A DNA stretch of 50,279 nucleotides from an uncultured Ruminococcus sp. (lineage in GTDB: Bacteria > Bacillota_A > Clostridia > Oscillospirales > Ruminococcaceae): the NCBI GenBank assembly GCA_937880065.1, contig CALFMA010000029.1:1-50279 (forward strand). The letters are read 5' to 3'. Shown one piece after another: positions 48,473 to 50,279 of this stretch. The notes beneath the pieces were generated by a model that saw only the letters and a list, made by a program, of their open reading frames with translations, did not search any database and was not told where the DNA came from. The position numbers and the translations under genes are program-made. Numbering within the stretch: the stretch's first letter is position 1; the number at the start of each line of letters is the position of its first letter.

Positions 48473-50047
48473 ATGAAAGATAAGCCTTATGTTGTAGCAC
48501 TTTATACTCGAATGTCCAAGGAAGATGACGATGTGGGTCTCTTTGGAAACAAAGAGGAAAGCAACAGCATTACCAATCAGCGTATGCTCCTGTATGATTT
48601 TCTCAATACGCATCCAGAGTTTCAGGGCTATGAGGTCATGGAGTTTTGCGATGATGGTTTCAGCGGAAAGCGCATGGATCGTCCGCAGTTCAATGAAATG
48701 ATGGATTGTGTGAGAACAGGCAAAATCAACTGTATCATTGTCAAAGACTTCTCCCGTTTTTGCAGAGACTATATTGAAATTGGGAACTACCTTGAACAGC
48801 TTTTTCCGTTCATGGGCATCCGTTTCATAGCAGTTACTGACAATTATGACAGCAAAGACGGTGGAAAAGAAACAGCCGGACTGGAAGTTGCTTTCAAGAA
48901 TTTCATAGCTGACTTCTATAGTCGTGATACTTCCAAGAAGCTCCGAAGCGTTCGCAGTGAGATGGCCAAAGAAGGTAAGTTTGCCAGTGCAAACGCTCCT
49001 TATGGCTATCTGAAATCACCTGAAGATAAGCATAAATTGGTTGTAGATGAAGAAGTAGCACCGGTTATCCGAAAGATTTTTCAGTTAAAGATGGCTGGTC
49101 TATCGGCAAGGAAAATCACCCAAACACTCAATCAAGCAGGTATCCCCTCTCCGGCACAGTACGCTCTTCAAAAAAAGCGTGGAATGGACTGGAGAAGAAA
49201 GAACAGCACCTCTGGTTGGGATTCCACAAAAGTAATTGCTATCCTGAAAGATGAAAGATATGCCGGTAATATGGTTTCTCTGAAACGAACCCTGAAAGGT
49301 ATCTATGGAAAAGATACACCTATTGATAAGGATGATTGGGTACGAGTTGAGAACACGCACGAAGCAATCGTTTCTTATGAGGACTTTTTGAAAACCCAGG
49401 ATACATTCTTGGTATATGAAAAAGGACAGCCGAAAGAAATCAATCGAACCAATGCTTTTGAATGCGCTCATTGTGGTAGAAAGCTCTCTTTCAGCCGAGA
49501 TCGAAAGAAACTAATTTGCAGATATGGAGAAGTAAATCCCCAAGCTGTCTGTTCCAAAGCAGCATATCCCGACAGTAAACTTCGTGGTGCTGTAATGGGT
49601 GCCTTACAATGGCATTTCGAGCAGTTCCTTCATTGGGAGCAGCTGCGAAAAGTTCAACAGGAAAAGGAAGAAGCCGATCTGGATACTTCCCTCTATGAAA
49701 GAAGCATTGCAAACCTTGAGAAAAAGAAAACTCGCCTTTATGAGAAATACCGTGAAGGTGATCTCACAAGAGACGAGTACATGACACAGCGAAACGAGGT
49801 CAATGCAGAGGTCGAGGAGCTGCAAAACAAAGTCCGGGCGATTGAGGCAAAACGGATGATGCAGAAAAACGACAATGCAAGGGTTGACCTTCTCTCCGAA
49901 CTGGTTCATCAGTATAAGGATGCGAAAACGCTGACTAAGGAACTGGAACGGATTTTTGTTGAGCAGGTTCTGGTGTATGATGCCGAGCATATCAAAATCA
50001 AATGGAAGTTTGACGATGTGTTCGCTGCATTGATGGGAAATGAGTAA
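48473..50047 (+). CDS. large serine recombinase 3
   Basis: 524 residues. Catalytic serine in ESNSITNQ, DDGFSGKRMDRPQFNEM, KDFSRFCRDYIEIG, a shorter Cys motif FECAHCGRKLSF with later cysteines (LICRYG, AVCSKA), then a coiled coil (about 390-480). ATG 48473 lies 3 bases after recombinase 2. It is the last gene of the element on this side; the frame that follows is different in base composition, so its attachment site probably lies just beyond. Confidence 0.93.
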   Translation: MKDKPYVVALYTRMSKEDDDVGLFGNKEESNSITNQRMLLYDFLNTHPEFQGYEVMEFCDDGFSGKRMDRPQFNEMMDCVRTGKINCIIVKDFSRFCRDYIEIGNYLEQLFPFMGIRFIAVTDNYDSKDGGKETAGLEVAFKNFIADFYSRDTSKKLRSVRSEMAKEGKFASANAPYGYLKSPEDKHKLVVDEEVAPVIRKIFQLKMAGLSARKITQTLNQAGIPSPAQYALQKKRGMDWRRKNSTSGWDSTKVIAILKDERYAGNMVSLKRTLKGIYGKDTPIDKDDWVRVENTHEAIVSYEDFLKTQDTFLVYEKGQPKEINRTNAFECAHCGRKLSFSRDRKKLICRYGEVNPQAVCSKAAYPDSKLRGAVMGALQWHFEQFLHWEQLRKVQQEKEEADLDTSLYERSIANLEKKKTRLYEKYREGDLTRDEYMTQRNEVNAEVEELQNKVRAIEAKRMMQKNDNARVDLLSELVHQYKDAKTLTKELERIFVEQVLVYDAEHIKIKWKFDDVFAALMGNE

Positions 50048-50279
50048 TCGCCTGTCCGGTGATTGCTCAATCCCAAAATTTTTTGTTCCTTACTTGACAC
50101 CAGCAGACGTGACCGAAAGACTGATGGAGCTGAATCCGGGCCTGGCCCACGAAGTCAAACAAGTCCTGGATGGAAACAAAGCAGAGCGCCACATCCGCGG
50201 CGGTCTTGTAACCCGCAAAAAATACCTTCTTCAAAAACTCCATTCCCGTCAGCCCGTCCATCTCGGAGCGCTTGAGCTT
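50040..50279 (+). CDS. unidentified partial reading frame at the right edge
   Basis: An ATG at 50040 overlaps the end of recombinase 3 and opens a frame that runs off the window (80 codons). From about 50090 the codons are GC-rich (LTPADVTERLMELNPGLA, then KAERHIRGGLVTRKKYLL), unlike the element. The likely reading is that the 3' part of a host gene was joined to element DNA here. The first 15-20 codons would then be element-derived. The opposite strand also has an open frame (to about 50067) but reads less like a protein. Family not recognised. Confidence 0.45.
   Translation, partial: MSNRLSGDCSIPKFFVPYLTPADVTERLMELNPGLAHEVKQVLDGNKAERHIRGGLVTRKKYLLQKLHSRQPVHLGALEL

Larger units (their letters stand above)
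617..50047. mobile_element. Tn1549/CTn-type integrative and conjugative element
   Basis: The block holds a complete set of functions for a self-transmissible element: replication and partition (repA, parA, parB), a type IV secretion operon (VirD4, VirB6, PrgI, VirB4, NlpC/P60), topoisomerase III, a giant methylase-helicase, MobC plus relaxase, cargo genes, and three large serine recombinases at the right edge. This order is the one known for Tn1549-like elements of Clostridia. The right boundary is inferred from the last recombinase and the change of base composition just after it. The left boundary is not defined; 617 is only the first position that clearly belongs to the element. Confidence 0.85.

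Noticed and set aside
50067..50261. Minus-strand frame at the right edge
   Set aside because: The plus-strand frame has more protein-like composition; the minus frame looks like its antisense.
1..50279. CRISPR array, rRNA, tRNA or known antibiotic-resistance gene
   Set aside because: Looked for; no regularly spaced repeats, rRNA or tRNA were recognised, and no van, tet, erm or aminoglycoside-resistance gene is present.

Overview
This window is most of an integrative and conjugative element (ICE) of the Tn1549 / C. difficile CTn type from a low-to-mid GC Clostridia genome (Lachnospiraceae or Oscillospiraceae-like gut bacterium). The evidence is the gene order RepA_N initiator, ParA/ParB, PcfM/DUF3846, DUF5720, PcfB, VirD4, Maff2, VirB6/TrbL, PrgI, VirB4, NlpC/P60, DUF4315, DUF4366, TopB, YodL, TTRAP, giant methylase-helicase, MobC, relaxase and then large serine recombinases. 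Strong AGGAGG-type ribosome binding sites and frequent TTG/GTG starts fit Firmicutes. No rRNA, tRNA or CRISPR array was seen.

Layout. 1-640: end of an unrecognised gene, a 300-nt folded non-coding stretch and a strong terminator. 683-4101: replication and partition (Cys-rich protein, RepA, ParA, ParB, small unknown), with iteron-like repeats inside repA and a 25-bp palindrome inside parB. 4170-15216: the conjugation (type IV secretion) operon. 15456-16088: membrane-anchored XRE regulator. 16166-28552: DNA-processing block (topoisomerase III, accessory proteins, a 2769-aa ArdC/methylase/SNF2 protein with an overprinted tnpV gene, MobC). A second copy of the parB palindrome lies right after mobC. 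28670-30406: small membrane protein and MOBP relaxase, followed by a palindrome-rich segment that may be oriT.

30645-42441 is cargo. A minus-strand operon encodes an alpha/beta hydrolase, cardiolipin synthase, an AI-2E-family permease and a lipid kinase. Divergent from it is a TetR-ABC transporter operon (one ATPase, two permeases). Between them sit a truncated tetR copy, a C-terminally altered XRE regulator and two near-identical promoter/operator units, suggesting that one TetR controls both operons. Then come a KTR zinc-ribbon protein, a radical SAM enzyme overlapping a DegV lipid-binding protein, and an orphan response regulator with an atypical receiver. Together these look like a mobile membrane-lipid / envelope module.

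42568-50047: control and integration. Two divergent XRE regulators, a roughly 520-nt structured non-coding stretch before a PemK/MazF-type toxin, a DUF6870 protein, a switchable pair of hairpins, and three consecutive large serine recombinases, each with an intact catalytic serine. After 50048 base composition changes and a GC-richer reading frame runs off the window, so the right end of the element is probably near 50050-50100. The left end was not located and may lie outside the window.
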